A program made the position numbers and the translations under genes. Under the pieces are notes generated by a model. The model worked only from the letters and a program-made list of their open reading frames with translations, did not search any database and was not told the DNA's origin. From Paenibacillus sp. NFR01 (GTDB lineage: Bacteria; Bacillota; Bacilli; Paenibacillales; Paenibacillaceae), in the NCBI RefSeq assembly GCF_900111565.1, contig NZ_FOIK01000001.1, positions 682,001-746,000 of the forward strand: 64,000 nt of DNA, in the 5' to 3' direction. The stretch's first letter is position 1. Each line of letters begins with the position of its first letter. Shown here piece after piece: positions 34,772 through 42,622 of this stretch.

Positions 34772-35566
34772 ATGGATAATCAAGAGATCGATATTCAATT
34801 AACCTCTTTCTCCCGGCATGTCCAGCCGTTCCTGCAGCCGTTCCGCGAAGGTCTGGACACCTATATCCTGCGTCTTCAGGTGGAAGGGGAATGCGAAGCG
34901 TTGATCGAGGGGCGGATGACCGTGATCATGCCCGGTGATCTGCTGCTGTTTCCGCCGGGAGAAGTGTACGAGCTGCGGGTCGGGGAAAAAGAAAGCCCGC
35001 TCGGCTTCAGCGCCGACTATTATGTCATGTGCACCGGCACCTGGCTGGATCAGTGGTGGAACGAACGGGAGCGCCCGAGAAAAACGCGGATCGCCGAAGA
35101 CGGCCGGCTGCTCAGTGTCTGGCAGCAGCTGATCCTCGAGAAAAGGCGGCTGGACGGCGGCAGTCCGGAAATTGTGGCGGCGCTGCTGAAAGCGCTGTGC
35201 CTCCTGCTTGACCGGGCCATCGCAGAAGCGCCGGCGACTTCGTCGGCTTCGCTGCTGCTTGCCCTTAAAATGAAAAATTACGTGGAAGAACATGCGGCTT
35301 CACAGGTCCGGCTGGAGGAGGTGGCGCGTCATGCCGGAATCAGCGTGACCCGGGCCGTGCATCTGTTCAAAGAGCAATTCGGCTATTCCATTCTGCAGTA
35401 TGTCGGCCAGCTCCGCCTGGCCATGGCACTGCGGATGATGGACAACAGCAACTACACGCTGGAGCGGATTGCGGAGGAGACGGGGTTCGGTAGCTATACC
35501 TATTTTCACCGTGTGTTTCGCGAGCGATATGGCGTGTCGCCCGGAGCATACCGCAGACGTTCGTAG
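34772..35566 (+). CDS. AraC-family regulator divergent from GH30
   Basis: The 264-residue protein has an N-terminal cupin-like sensing domain (EALIEGRMTVIMPGDLLLF). Its C-terminal AraC DNA-binding domain has two helix-turn-helix units: VRLEEVARHAGISVTRAVHL and YTLERIAEETGFGSYTYFHR, closing with RERYGVSPGAYRRRS. It lies divergent to the GH30 gene with a 143-base region between them, so it probably activates that gene in response to a sugar. An AGGGTT site precedes the ATG. No other regulated gene is evident downstream. Confidence 0.9.
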   Translation: MDNQEIDIQLTSFSRHVQPFLQPFREGLDTYILRLQVEGECEALIEGRMTVIMPGDLLLFPPGEVYELRVGEKESPLGFSADYYVMCTGTWLDQWWNERERPRKTRIAEDGRLLSVWQQLILEKRRLDGGSPEIVAALLKALCLLLDRAIAEAPATSSASLLLALKMKNYVEEHAASQVRLEEVARHAGISVTRAVHLFKEQFGYSILQYVGQLRLAMALRMMDNSNYTLERIAEETGFGSYTYFHRVFRERYGVSPGAYRRRS

Positions 35567-35683
35567 GTTCGGCCGAAATTTTGGGTTCGGGTAAGGAAGA
35601 AAAGGGCCTCCGCTGTCCAATCTATTTTCGCGCATCGACATATGGTGTACCAGAAGGTCAAACTGACAGAAGGAGGCTCTGGT

Positions 35684-36088
35684 ATGCCCCAAGTGATTGA
35701 TTTCAACAAAAGTTATCAGGCGAGCATCAGCCAGTCGATCGCGCTGCCCGTTGCTGCATCGCCCTCCAGTAATCTGCTGACGGAATTTGGGCTCAGTGTC
35801 ATGCAGGGCGGCAATGTGCTGCTGAATGCTTCGATCGGAGCGCAGTCAACGAACCTGACCCCCGTGCTGTTGTTCACGATTCTCCGTGACACCACGCCGA
35901 TCTTTACCATCCAGAAGCAGCTGGAGGCAACAAATGAGCTGGCGGCCATCAGTTTTTCGCATGTCGATTCCAATGTGGCCACAGGATATTACGCTTACCG
36001 CATGCAGGTGTCCCTGATGAATGCGCCAACAACGAGCACAGCCAATCTGATCGGTCCCGTCGTATTGTCGGGACTTTCGCTCGGGTGA
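35684..36088 (+). CDS. Exosporium-like beta-rich protein, paralogue 1
   Basis: From the ATG at 35684 (AAGGAGG seven bases upstream) the product has 134 residues and no signal peptide or span. It is Ser/Leu/Val/Asn-rich with alternating strands, and opens MPQVIDFNKSYQASISQSI. It is a clear paralogue of the next gene: both share QxIDF, SQSI, a GLSV/GLNV strand with VLLNAS/VLLEAT, a DSN(V/L) stretch and YYAY. The pattern resembles small BclA C-terminal-like jelly-roll domains of spore surface proteins. It is set in a block of four such genes. Function is inferred from architecture only. Confidence 0.6.
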   Translation: MPQVIDFNKSYQASISQSIALPVAASPSSNLLTEFGLSVMQGGNVLLNASIGAQSTNLTPVLLFTILRDTTPIFTIQKQLEATNELAAISFSHVDSNVATGYYAYRMQVSLMNAPTTSTANLIGPVVLSGLSLG

Positions 36089-36093
36089 GCGCC

Positions 36094-36495
36094 ATGGGAC
36101 AAATCATTGATTTCGGCAAAAATGTTCCGTCCAGCTTCAGCCAGTCGATCTCCCAGCCCCTTCTGAATGCCTCAGGGACGGTGCTGGGCCAATTCGGATT
36201 AAACGTCGCGGCCGGCGGTTCGGTTCTGCTGGAAGCGACCTTCGGTTTGCAGAACGGCGCCGCAGCCTCTTCAGAAGTAATATTTTCATTTGTACGCAAT
36301 GCCGTGGAAATCTTCAGCATCCGTTCGTCTTCAAACACCTCGAACAGCCTGGATAGTGTGAGTTTCTCTTTTATGGATTCCAATTTACCGGCCGCTTATT
36401 ACGCTTATGGCTTAACCGCTTGGGCCGTCTCTGCGAATAACCGCCCCGTTGTCGTCGGACCCTTGATATTCTCGGGGGTATCCATGGTTTTATAA
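36094..36495 (+). CDS. Exosporium-like beta-rich protein, paralogue 2
   Basis: The product is 133 residues from the ATG at 36094, five bases after the previous stop; a GTG at 36085 overlapping that stop is possible. It opens MGQIIDFGKNVPSSFSQSIS and ends VVGPLIFSGVSMV, paralleling the upstream paralogue (IGPVVLSGLSLG). Strand positions coincide along the length, so the two arose by tandem duplication and then diverged. No cysteine, signal peptide or membrane span is seen. It probably forms trimers or heterotrimers with its neighbour if the TNF-like fold is right. A terminator follows at once. Confidence 0.6.
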   Translation: MGQIIDFGKNVPSSFSQSISQPLLNASGTVLGQFGLNVAAGGSVLLEATFGLQNGAAASSEVIFSFVRNAVEIFSIRSSSNTSNSLDSVSFSFMDSNLPAAYYAYGLTAWAVSANNRPVVVGPLIFSGVSMVL

Positions 36496-36508
36496 CAGAT
36501 TTACTGCA

Positions 36509-36535
36509 AGAGGCGCCTCCGGCGTCTCTTTTTTT
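36509..36535 (+). terminator. Terminator after the exosporium-like pair
   Basis: AGAGGCGCC (36509) and GGCGTCTCT (36521) form a stem with a 3-base loop, followed by six T. Confidence 0.88.
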
Positions 36536-36616
36536 GTTTCATAGGACATCTCGTGAACGGCATACAGATGTACAGTATATTTTTCTACTTTTTTGAACGG
36601 AAAGGAGCCGTGAACG

Positions 36617-36988
36617 ATGCCCTACACGACAGGAGCGGTATTGAACCCTGCGAGCGGTTTGAACCACGTGGACCGGATCCAGATTGCCTGTCTGAACGAT
36701 TCCATCACGATACCTATCAACATTACCCTGCAAGTCTTTCATTTTCGCGGAGCCGCACTGAGCCGGGTTGCCGTAGGACAGGCGCTGTTCCAGATCAATC
36801 CGCAGCAATTGATTGTCCAGACGTATACGGTCAATTTGGCCGATTATTATGAAGCACAGATCAACTTTTACAGTGCGGTGAACACGATCGTCAATATTTT
36901 TGCGCTGGATGCCGCCGGCAATATTCTGGACCGGATTCTCCAGCCGGAGCTGACGTATTTTGACCGGATCTCCGTAATTTCTACATAA
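36617..36988 (+). CDS. Unrecognised beta-rich protein in the spore-surface-like block
   Basis: This 123-residue protein (MPYTTGAVLNPASGLNHVDR) is not recognised. It is rich in Asn, Ile, Val and Gln with alternating hydrophobic strands, no cysteine beyond one, and no signal peptide or span. It differs from the two paralogues before it. A strong AAAGGAG site precedes the ATG. The propeller gene starts 16 bases after its stop, so the two are co-transcribed. By position it may be a structural partner of that protein. The stop codon is followed by an AAGAAGAGGTGAGG site for the next gene. Confidence 0.6.
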   Translation: MPYTTGAVLNPASGLNHVDRIQIACLNDSITIPINITLQVFHFRGAALSRVAVGQALFQINPQQLIVQTYTVNLADYYEAQINFYSAVNTIVNIFALDAAGNILDRILQPELTYFDRISVIST

Positions 36989-37004
36989 GAAGAGGTGAGG
37001 AAAC

Positions 37005-38237
37005 ATGGTGAATGTCAACATTACCGCCGCTCTGCCGGGCAGTCATTTCGAGCCTTCCATCGCGGTGAATGTTCTGGAACCGAATGTCATGTGCGCGGTA
37101 GCGGTCGATACGAGCACCGGCGCTACGCTGACCGGATACTATCGCTCCATCGACGGCGGCTTGACGTGGTCCACCACGATTTTGCCGCAAGCTCCCGGAT
37201 TCGCGAGCGCGGAGGCGCCGACGATCGATTACACCTTTCCCCAAACCTTTATCGTCGCCGTCCATTTCTTTAACGATTTCCAGGACGGGACGATCGCGAC
37301 CTATACGTCCTTCGATAACGGCCAGACCTTTAATCCGCCGGTGATCGTCCAGCGAGGGTACGGCTTGTACGTCCATAACGATGAGCCGTATCTGGCCGTT
37401 GACCGCTCGCCATCGAGTCCATATAAGGGGCATGTCTACGTTGGCTACACGCCGCTTTATGATCTGGCAACCAATGCGGCAATCTTCTTTCAGCGTTCGC
37501 TGGATCAGGGGTTAACCTGGGAGCCGCCGCAGCGGATTTCCGATCCGCGGGGCGATTTGGACCGCGCTGCGCTCATTGTCGGGCTTGCGGGGGAAGTATA
37601 TATTGGATATATTCAGCTCGGAAGCGGACCGAAAAATGCATATATCCGCGTATCGCCGGACGGCGGCGTAACGTTTAGTCCGCCGGTCACGCGCGGCGCG
37701 ACTTTCCTGGCAAGCACCGTACCCGTGCCCAGCCCGCTGCCGGTTCCCGGATACGCATTCCGGGTACAGACGAATCTCTCGCTCGGCGCAGACATTTCCG
37801 CCGGGTCGTTCGGTGGGTATGTTTATGCGGTCTGGAATGATTTCCGACTCGGGTATTCCGATATTTTCTTCTCCCGATCCCCCGACGGCCTCTTATGGTC
37901 GCAGCCGATCCCGATTACTGGGGCACCGGCCGGCTCGCAAAATTTTTCGCCATCGATTACGGTATCTCCATCCAACGGCACGGTGCGGGTCATTTATTAT
38001 ACGAACCGGCTGGACGGCTTTAATCTGGATGTCTTTGTGGCCGAGTCCGGCAACAGCGGGCTGTCGTTCACCAATCGCCGGCTGTCGACGGTATCGACGA
38101 ATCCGAACGGCAATTCGCCGACTCCGGTGGATCTCATCGGAGATTACATCACGGCAGCAACCCAGTTTCCGGATACGCTTGCAGCAGTCTGGAACGATGC
38201 GCGGCTCGGCAAGCAGGATGTCATTTTCGGAAATTAA
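37005..38237 (+). CDS. Asp-box (BNR/sialidase-like) beta-propeller protein
   Basis: The 410-residue product has at least five Asp-box motifs of the S-x-D-x-G-x-x-W/F form: SIDGGLTW, SFDNGQTF, SLDQGLTW, SPDGGVTF, and the looser SPDGLLW and NSGLSF. They repeat at intervals expected for propeller blades. It also has repeated YVYAVWNDFR/LAAVWNDAR strands. It lacks a signal peptide and the clear catalytic residues of sialidase, so it is probably a structural or binding propeller. An AAGAGGTGAGG site precedes the ATG. It ends the beta-protein block, consistent with a spore-surface or exported role in sporulation, which is inference. Confidence 0.7.
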   Translation: MVNVNITAALPGSHFEPSIAVNVLEPNVMCAVAVDTSTGATLTGYYRSIDGGLTWSTTILPQAPGFASAEAPTIDYTFPQTFIVAVHFFNDFQDGTIATYTSFDNGQTFNPPVIVQRGYGLYVHNDEPYLAVDRSPSSPYKGHVYVGYTPLYDLATNAAIFFQRSLDQGLTWEPPQRISDPRGDLDRAALIVGLAGEVYIGYIQLGSGPKNAYIRVSPDGGVTFSPPVTRGATFLASTVPVPSPLPVPGYAFRVQTNLSLGADISAGSFGGYVYAVWNDFRLGYSDIFFSRSPDGLLWSQPIPITGAPAGSQNFSPSITVSPSNGTVRVIYYTNRLDGFNLDVFVAESGNSGLSFTNRRLSTVSTNPNGNSPTPVDLIGDYITAATQFPDTLAAVWNDARLGKQDVIFGN

Positions 38238-38241
38238 GAAG

Positions 38242-38284
38242 AAGCAGCAGCCAGGTATGTTCCCCACCAGGCTGCTGCTTTTTG
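38242..38284 (+). terminator. Terminator after the propeller gene
   Basis: AAGCAGCAGCC (38242) pairs perfectly with GGCTGCTGCTT (38270) and is followed by TTT. It also lies at the 3' end of the convergent glycosyltransferase gene. Confidence 0.85.
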
Positions 38285-38288
38285 CCGT

Positions 38289-39329
38289 TTAATGCGGGGA
38301 CGACAGAAACTGGGCGGCCGCCTGTTCAAACTTGCGCACGCTGTGATCCCAGCTCCAGTTCATCGTTTCGCTTTCGCCGCGCGAGGCCATCCGGATGCTG
38401 AACGGGCGGTCTTCGATCAGGCGGATCACATCGGCGGCCAGCCGGTTCTCGTGGCGGTATGAGAGCAGGCAATTGGCCTCATGCCTCGCATACTCCATAT
38501 TTCCGCCGGAATACACCGCGACAAGCGCGGCCCCGCAGCGCATCGCTTCCAGCCCTGGCAAAGAGCCGGTGTCAAAAATGCTGGAGCTGACAAAAATGTC
38601 GGCGCAATTGTAATGGTAACACAGCTCATAATCATCTTTGGGCGTAAAGAAACGAAAGCGTCCGCTGGCTTTAAGCGCCTGCAGCTTCTCGGACTGGTAG
38701 AATTCCTCCGGCGGACTGATGAAATTGATGTTGACCTCCGGATGCCGCTGCTTGACAAGCTCGAGCTGGGCAAGGAGGTAATCCTGGTCGCGGTGCCAGG
38801 AGAAGCCTTCTTCTTCGCGGCGCAGAATCGCCGTGATATTCAGCGGTTCGCCCAGCTTGGGCCGGATATGCAGATTGCGGAATGCGGAACTGACGCCGAT
38901 CGGAACAATTGTTCCCTGGATGCCGTGATTCAGTTTAATGATATCCTGCTGCCACTTGGACAGCACAACCAGATTTTTGGTGGCATGATAGGTGGGGAAA
39001 GAGAGTTCGTTATGCGGCAGAAACAGCGGCTCGTAGCACAGCGATAGCCGGATATGCAGACCTTTGCCGTTGCGGCTTGCCGCCTCGGAGACCGGCACGG
39101 TGGTATAGAAATTCGAGACGATGACGTCGCTCTGCGGAAAATCCGATTCCCGCAGCACTGTATGGCTGGAGCGAAGAATCGCTGAGTTCACATTATAGGA
39201 CACCGCGCCTTCAGACGGCATCACAATAGACACCTGATGTCCCCGGATGGTCAGCCCGTTGGTAAGTTCAGCCAGCATTCGCTGTGCTCCGCCGTGGGAC
39301 AAGGTGAGAATCGGGAAAGTAAATCTCAT
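38289..39329 (-). CDS. Glycosyltransferase, GT4-type GT-B fold
   Basis: The 346-residue protein begins MRFTFPILTLSHGGAQRMLA, the GGA(Q)R motif of many GT-B glycosyltransferases. It carries the nucleotide-sugar E-x7-E-like region at SSIFDTGSLPGLEAMRCGAAL. No membrane span is seen, so it acts on the cytoplasmic face. Substrate and acceptor are unknown. It is convergent with the beta-protein block, and glycosylation of spore-surface proteins is a possible, unproven link. The ATG at 39329 has a GGGGAGAGG site. Confidence 0.85.
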   Translation of the reverse strand: MRFTFPILTLSHGGAQRMLAELTNGLTIRGHQVSIVMPSEGAVSYNVNSAILRSSHTVLRESDFPQSDVIVSNFYTTVPVSEAASRNGKGLHIRLSLCYEPLFLPHNELSFPTYHATKNLVVLSKWQQDIIKLNHGIQGTIVPIGVSSAFRNLHIRPKLGEPLNITAILRREEEGFSWHRDQDYLLAQLELVKQRHPEVNINFISPPEEFYQSEKLQALKASGRFRFFTPKDDYELCYHYNCADIFVSSSIFDTGSLPGLEAMRCGAALVAVYSGGNMEYARHEANCLLSYRHENRLAADVIRLIEDRPFSIRMASRGESETMNWSWDHSVRKFEQAAAQFLSSPH

Positions 39330-39371
39330 CTTCGTGACCTCTCCCCTTTATCATGGAATGTTGCTAACAGT

Positions 39372-39385
39372 GTATTCCGGAATAC
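39372..39385. promoter_or_regulatory. 14-bp perfect palindrome between GT and lrgA genes
   Basis: GTATTCCGGAATAC is a perfect inverted repeat in the 172-base region between two divergent genes. It could be an operator; no regulator is adjacent. Confidence 0.35.
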
Positions 39386-39501
39386 CCGAAAAGGAATGGA
39401 TATGTTGTAAGAAAAACGATTGAAAATTTGCTGAAAGGGGCGTAGTCTAGTAGGGTCGGTTTTTCAAGACCGTAGTTTAACAACGAAAGGATTCCTGCAG
39501 G

Positions 39502-39903
39502 ATGAAGATTGTGCGCATCATTGTCCAGATCGGCGTGTTGTATCTGTTTTACCTGGCCGGCGATTTTTTGCAGCAGCTTCTGCATTTGCCGGTGCCGGGC
39601 AGCATTGTCGGCCTTTTACTTTTGTTTATCCTTCTCTTATGTAAAATCGTGCCCGTCAGCCTGATCGAATACGGTTCAAGCTTTATTCTTGCCTGGTTGC
39701 CGATGTTTTTCATCCCGGCGACGTCCGGGATCGTCAACCATCTTGATATGTTCAGCGGCCAGGGGCTTCTGATCATCGGCATCTTGATCGTCAGCAGCGT
39801 ACTGACCATGGGCGTTACTGCCCAGTCCAGCCGCTGGCTGGCCGGCCGCGCCGAGCGGAAGACCAGAGTGGCTGTCTTCAGGGAGAAGGGGAAGGAAGCA
39901 TGA
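39502..39903 (+). CDS. CidA/LrgA-family membrane protein
   Basis: The 133-residue product has four predicted spans and the LrgA/CidA stretch LPVPGSIVGLLLLFILL, ending in a basic cytoplasmic tail. CidA/LrgA proteins are holin-like proteins linked to murein hydrolase export and pyruvate or acetate handling. It forms a two-gene operon with the LrgB-type gene, whose start overlaps its stop by four bases. The ribosome site (GAAAGGA) is eight bases upstream. Which of the Cid or Lrg subtypes it belongs to cannot be told. Confidence 0.88.
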   Translation: MKIVRIIVQIGVLYLFYLAGDFLQQLLHLPVPGSIVGLLLLFILLLCKIVPVSLIEYGSSFILAWLPMFFIPATSGIVNHLDMFSGQGLLIIGILIVSSVLTMGVTAQSSRWLAGRAERKTRVAVFREKGKEA

Positions 39904-40589
39904 ACATTCTGCTCGCTGTAGGCATTGTACTGATGAATGTCGCGATATATGTGTTTATGGCGCTCGTATACCGCCGCTTCCGGTTCCCGTTTCTGCTGCC
40001 GGCCCTGACCGCGACGGCGACGGTCGTCGTCATTCTGCTCGGGTTTCATATCTCCTATGATACGTATATGATCGGCGGGGAGTGGATTAACCGCCTGCTC
40101 GGCCCGGCTGTGGTGTCTCTGGCTTACCCGCTGTACAAGCAGCGGCAGGTGCTATGGGAGAATCTTCCGGCCATCCTGGGTGGGACGGTGATCGGTCTCC
40201 TTGTCGGGATGTTCAGCGGGATCCTGCTGGCGGCTGGCTTCGGGTTCACGAAGCTGTATGTGCTTTCGATTCTGCCCAAATCCATCACTACTGCGGTAGC
40301 GATCCAGATTTCGGACAGTCTCGGAGGAGATTCCTCCTTGACCTCGGTGTTCGTCATGCTGGCCGGTTTTACCGGGGCGATCGGCGGACCTTATATTATC
40401 AAGCTGTTTCGCATCCATAGCGCTCCGGATATCGGCATTGGACTCGGCACGGCTTCCCATGCGCTAGGAACCGCCAAGGCACTGGAGTACGGGGAGGAAG
40501 CGGTGTCCATGAGCTCGGTCGCCATGACCGTATGCGCAATTGTCGGGTCCATCATTGCTCCGCTCATCGCCTGGATCATGTATCCGTAA
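39900..40589 (+). CDS. LrgB/CidB-family membrane protein
   Basis: The 229-residue product has about seven hydrophobic spans and LrgB landmarks: GPAVVSLAYPLYKQ, LPKSITTAVAIQISDSLGG, GGPYIIKLFRIHS and GTASHALGTAKALEYGEE. It works with the upstream CidA/LrgA-like protein, probably in the cytoplasmic membrane, in autolysis control or metabolite transport. Its ATG overlaps the previous stop (ATGA), so they are translationally coupled. It is full length for the family. Confidence 0.92.
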   Translation: MNILLAVGIVLMNVAIYVFMALVYRRFRFPFLLPALTATATVVVILLGFHISYDTYMIGGEWINRLLGPAVVSLAYPLYKQRQVLWENLPAILGGTVIGLLVGMFSGILLAAGFGFTKLYVLSILPKSITTAVAIQISDSLGGDSSLTSVFVMLAGFTGAIGGPYIIKLFRIHSAPDIGIGLGTASHALGTAKALEYGEEAVSMSSVAMTVCAIVGSIIAPLIAWIMYP

Positions 40590-40688
40590 ATGCGGGAATT
40601 CTCCGAGAAGCATGTTTGCAAATGCGTCGATCGGGTAACTATAACTAGGTATCCCACACTCGCATGGCTTACAAAGGAGGAATTACTC

Positions 40689-40862
40689 ATGTCGGATCAC
40701 ATTCAGGACGAAGCGGCTATCCGCAATCAGGAGAACAAAGAGGGCGATTCCTTGATGGAGCGCAAAAAGCTGGAGAATGGCGTAGACATTGAGCCGGAAG
40801 CCGATGATTGGGTCGCCAAACCGGCGGAAACAGCCCATCCGGACCCGCTGCCTAAAAACTGA
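40689..40862 (+). CDS. Small acidic hydrophilic protein, unrecognised
   Basis: An AAAGGAGG site six to eight bases upstream supports the ATG at 40689, giving 57 residues. The product is highly charged with an excess of Glu and Asp (MSDHIQDEAAIRNQENKEGD..., then PEADDWVAKPAE) and ends in PHPDPLPKN-like proline-rich residues. There is no span or signal peptide, and it is probably largely disordered. No function is recognised. It is followed by a very strong terminator and stands alone, so it is likely an independent gene. Confidence 0.6.
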   Translation: MSDHIQDEAAIRNQENKEGDSLMERKKLENGVDIEPEADDWVAKPAETAHPDPLPKN

Positions 40863-40891
40863 CGCCGCATTCGGCAATCGCCGAAAAATAT

Positions 40892-40931
40892 AAAGCTGTC
40901 CTCTCCGCTTCCCGGCGGAGAGGACAGCTTT
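40892..40931. terminator. Strong terminator after the 57-residue gene
   Basis: AAAGCTGTCCTCTCCGC (40892) pairs with GCGGAGAGGACAGCTTT over 17 bp around a short loop, then TTGTTGTTTT. Confidence 0.9.
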
Positions 40932-41090
40932 GTTGTTTTAGCGGAATTTTTGCGTTACTGCGCATCGTTTTTTCCATATTTTGTCCATCTCCGGCTTGAG
41001 ACGGCGGGACGGATTACGGTATACTGAGGGCAAGCAGCACCGTTGCCAATGCCGCACATGTCTATTTGATAATTCCGGGGAGGAATGACC

Positions 41091-41273
41091 ATGCGCAGTC
41101 GGGGAGAGAACAGCCGGCACCGGCATAAACGCGGTGATCAGACGGCAGGCAGCCAGGAAAAACGGTATGGATCGGATTTCGGCGTAAACAGCGAGATCAA
41201 GCTGGATACGCTGCGTAAGCAATACGAAGGGCAGTATTTATCCAAAACCAAAGAACAGCAGGCGAAAGAATAA
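41091..41273 (+). CDS. Small basic hydrophilic protein, unrecognised
   Basis: The ATG at 41091 is preferred over the one at 41085 because GGGGAGGA then lies six bases upstream. The 60-residue product has a basic N-terminus (MRSRGENSRHRHKRGDQTAG), then a helical stretch (SEIKLDTLRKQYEGQYLSK). It has no membrane span. Small basic proteins of this type are common in spore formers, but it lacks the small acid-soluble protein signature and cannot be assigned. It is monocistronic, with its own terminator. Confidence 0.6.
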   Translation: MRSRGENSRHRHKRGDQTAGSQEKRYGSDFGVNSEIKLDTLRKQYEGQYLSKTKEQQAKE

Positions 41274-41301
41274 GTACGTATCACAGCTTGCGCGGTTACT
41301 T

Positions 41302-41344
41302 AGGCTGCCTGAGGCGGAATCACCCGCTTCAGGCAGCCTTTTTT
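41302..41344 (+). terminator. Terminator after the 60-residue gene
   Basis: AGGCTGCCTGAGGCGG (41302) pairs with the mirror CCGCTTCAGGCAGCCT at 41324, followed by six T. Confidence 0.9.
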
Positions 41345-41421
41345 GCGTCTCCAAATCACCGTATAAGCTTAAGCCGTCCGGGCATACTACCCGCAACTAT
41401 ACATACGGGAGGATGGAAGGA

Positions 41422-41988
41422 ATGGGTATGCCAAGGCCGGGGCTTGATGGCGGGATTGCCGCGATGGCGGACGAATATTTTTTCTACTTCACGATCTATT
41501 CCTTTTTGGGCTGGGCGCTGGAAGGCGCGTATAATCGTTATAGTCAGGGAACGTTCCGTAAGGAAGGATTTTTGAAAGGGCCGTTTAAACCGATGTATGG
41601 GGTTGCTCCGCTGCTCCTTTTGGCGGCAAAAAACCTCCCGGTTCCGCTGCCGGTGCTGCTGGTGCTGACTTTGGTGGTTCCCACGGTTGTGGAGTACGCC
41701 AGCGGCTGGCTGCTGGAGACGTTGTTCCATCGGCGCTGGTGGGATTATTCCGGCATGCCTTATCAGCTTAAGGGGCATATTTGCCTGAAATTTTCGCTGT
41801 ATTGGTGGCCGCTGGCAACGGCCTGTCTTTACCTGGTTCATCCGGTGCTGAAGCTTGCCTATATAAGTACGGAAGCCTGGTGGACGCTATCGATGCCGGC
41901 GGCAGCGGTGTTATTCGCGGGCGACCTGCTCTGGACATGGCGGACCCGGCGGCGCGCGCCGGAGCGGCTGGAGCTGGAAGGAAATTGA
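41422..41988 (+). CDS. CmpB-like membrane protein (PF06541-type)
   Basis: From the ATG at 41422 (GGGAGG nine bases upstream; the ATG at 41413 is directly attached to that site) the product is 188 residues. It has about five spans and the family landmarks FFYFTIYSFLGWALEGAYNR, FLKGPFKPMYG, EYASGWLLETLF and WWDYSGMPYQLKGHICL. These proteins are annotated as putative ABC transporter permeases (CmpB-like), but no ATPase is adjacent and the activity is unproven. A possible imperfect terminator follows near 42010-42050. Confidence 0.85.
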   Translation: MGMPRPGLDGGIAAMADEYFFYFTIYSFLGWALEGAYNRYSQGTFRKEGFLKGPFKPMYGVAPLLLLAAKNLPVPLPVLLVLTLVVPTVVEYASGWLLETLFHRRWWDYSGMPYQLKGHICLKFSLYWWPLATACLYLVHPVLKLAYISTEAWWTLSMPAAAVLFAGDLLWTWRTRRRAPERLELEGN

Positions 41989-42133
41989 GCAAATACGCTG
42001 GAAGAAGGAAGAGAGGCTGCTCTGCTGCAGGCAGGTAGCTTCTTTTTTTTCGTTCAAACAAGGAAAAACGGTAACAAATGTCAAATATTTAGCGGTTAGC
42101 GGCATATGCTGAGAGGAAAGGGGGGGGATATCG

Positions 42134-42607
42134 ATGCCGATGTCTGAATATTACCGCAGCCTCCGCGGCAAAGTGGGACAAGAGCTGCTGATGGTGCCAT
42201 CGGTTGCGGGTGTGATCCGCAATGAGAATCATGAGATTCTGCTGCTGCGAAAAAGCGGCGAGGAACGCTGGGGTCTTCCTGCAGGGGCGGTGGAGCCCGG
42301 AGAGACGCCTTCGCGGGCGCTGCGCCGGGAAGTGTTTGAGGAAACGGCGCTGATGGTGACGCCCGAGCGCGTCATCGGGGTATTCGGCGGCCCGAAGTAT
42401 GCGTTCCGGTATCCGAACGGTGATGCCGTGGAATATGCGGTTACCGTGTTTGAATGCCGCATTGTCAAAGGAATGCCGCGCAGTCTGGACGGGGAAGTGG
42501 AAGAACTGCGCTTTTTTCCCGAGGATGAGCTGCCGCAGCTGACACTGCCTTATCCGCCGGAGCTGTTTAGCAGGGAGTCCACCGATCGCCGCGTCCTTTT
42601 CGAATAG
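42134..42607 (+). CDS. Nudix hydrolase
   Basis: The 157-residue product has a complete Nudix box, GAVEPGETPSRALRREVFEE then TAL. It fits the GX5EX7REUXEEXGU pattern except that the last Gly-U is Ala-Leu. A preceding strand VAGVIRNENHEILLLRK and the RWGLPAG motif are typical. It hydrolyses a nucleoside-diphosphate-linked substrate, not identifiable from sequence. The ATG at 42134 follows an AAAGGGGGGG site. It lies 15 bases before the amj gene and may be co-transcribed with it. Confidence 0.88.
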   Translation: MPMSEYYRSLRGKVGQELLMVPSVAGVIRNENHEILLLRKSGEERWGLPAGAVEPGETPSRALRREVFEETALMVTPERVIGVFGGPKYAFRYPNGDAVEYAVTVFECRIVKGMPRSLDGEVEELRFFPEDELPQLTLPYPPELFSRESTDRRVLFE

Positions 42608-42622
42608 CCCGAAGGGAAGTGC

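Noticed and set aside
39430..39480. A tRNA-like or riboswitch-like element before lrgA
   Set aside because: Only a 4-bp GGTC/GACC stem with a large loop was found, with no conserved arms or T run.
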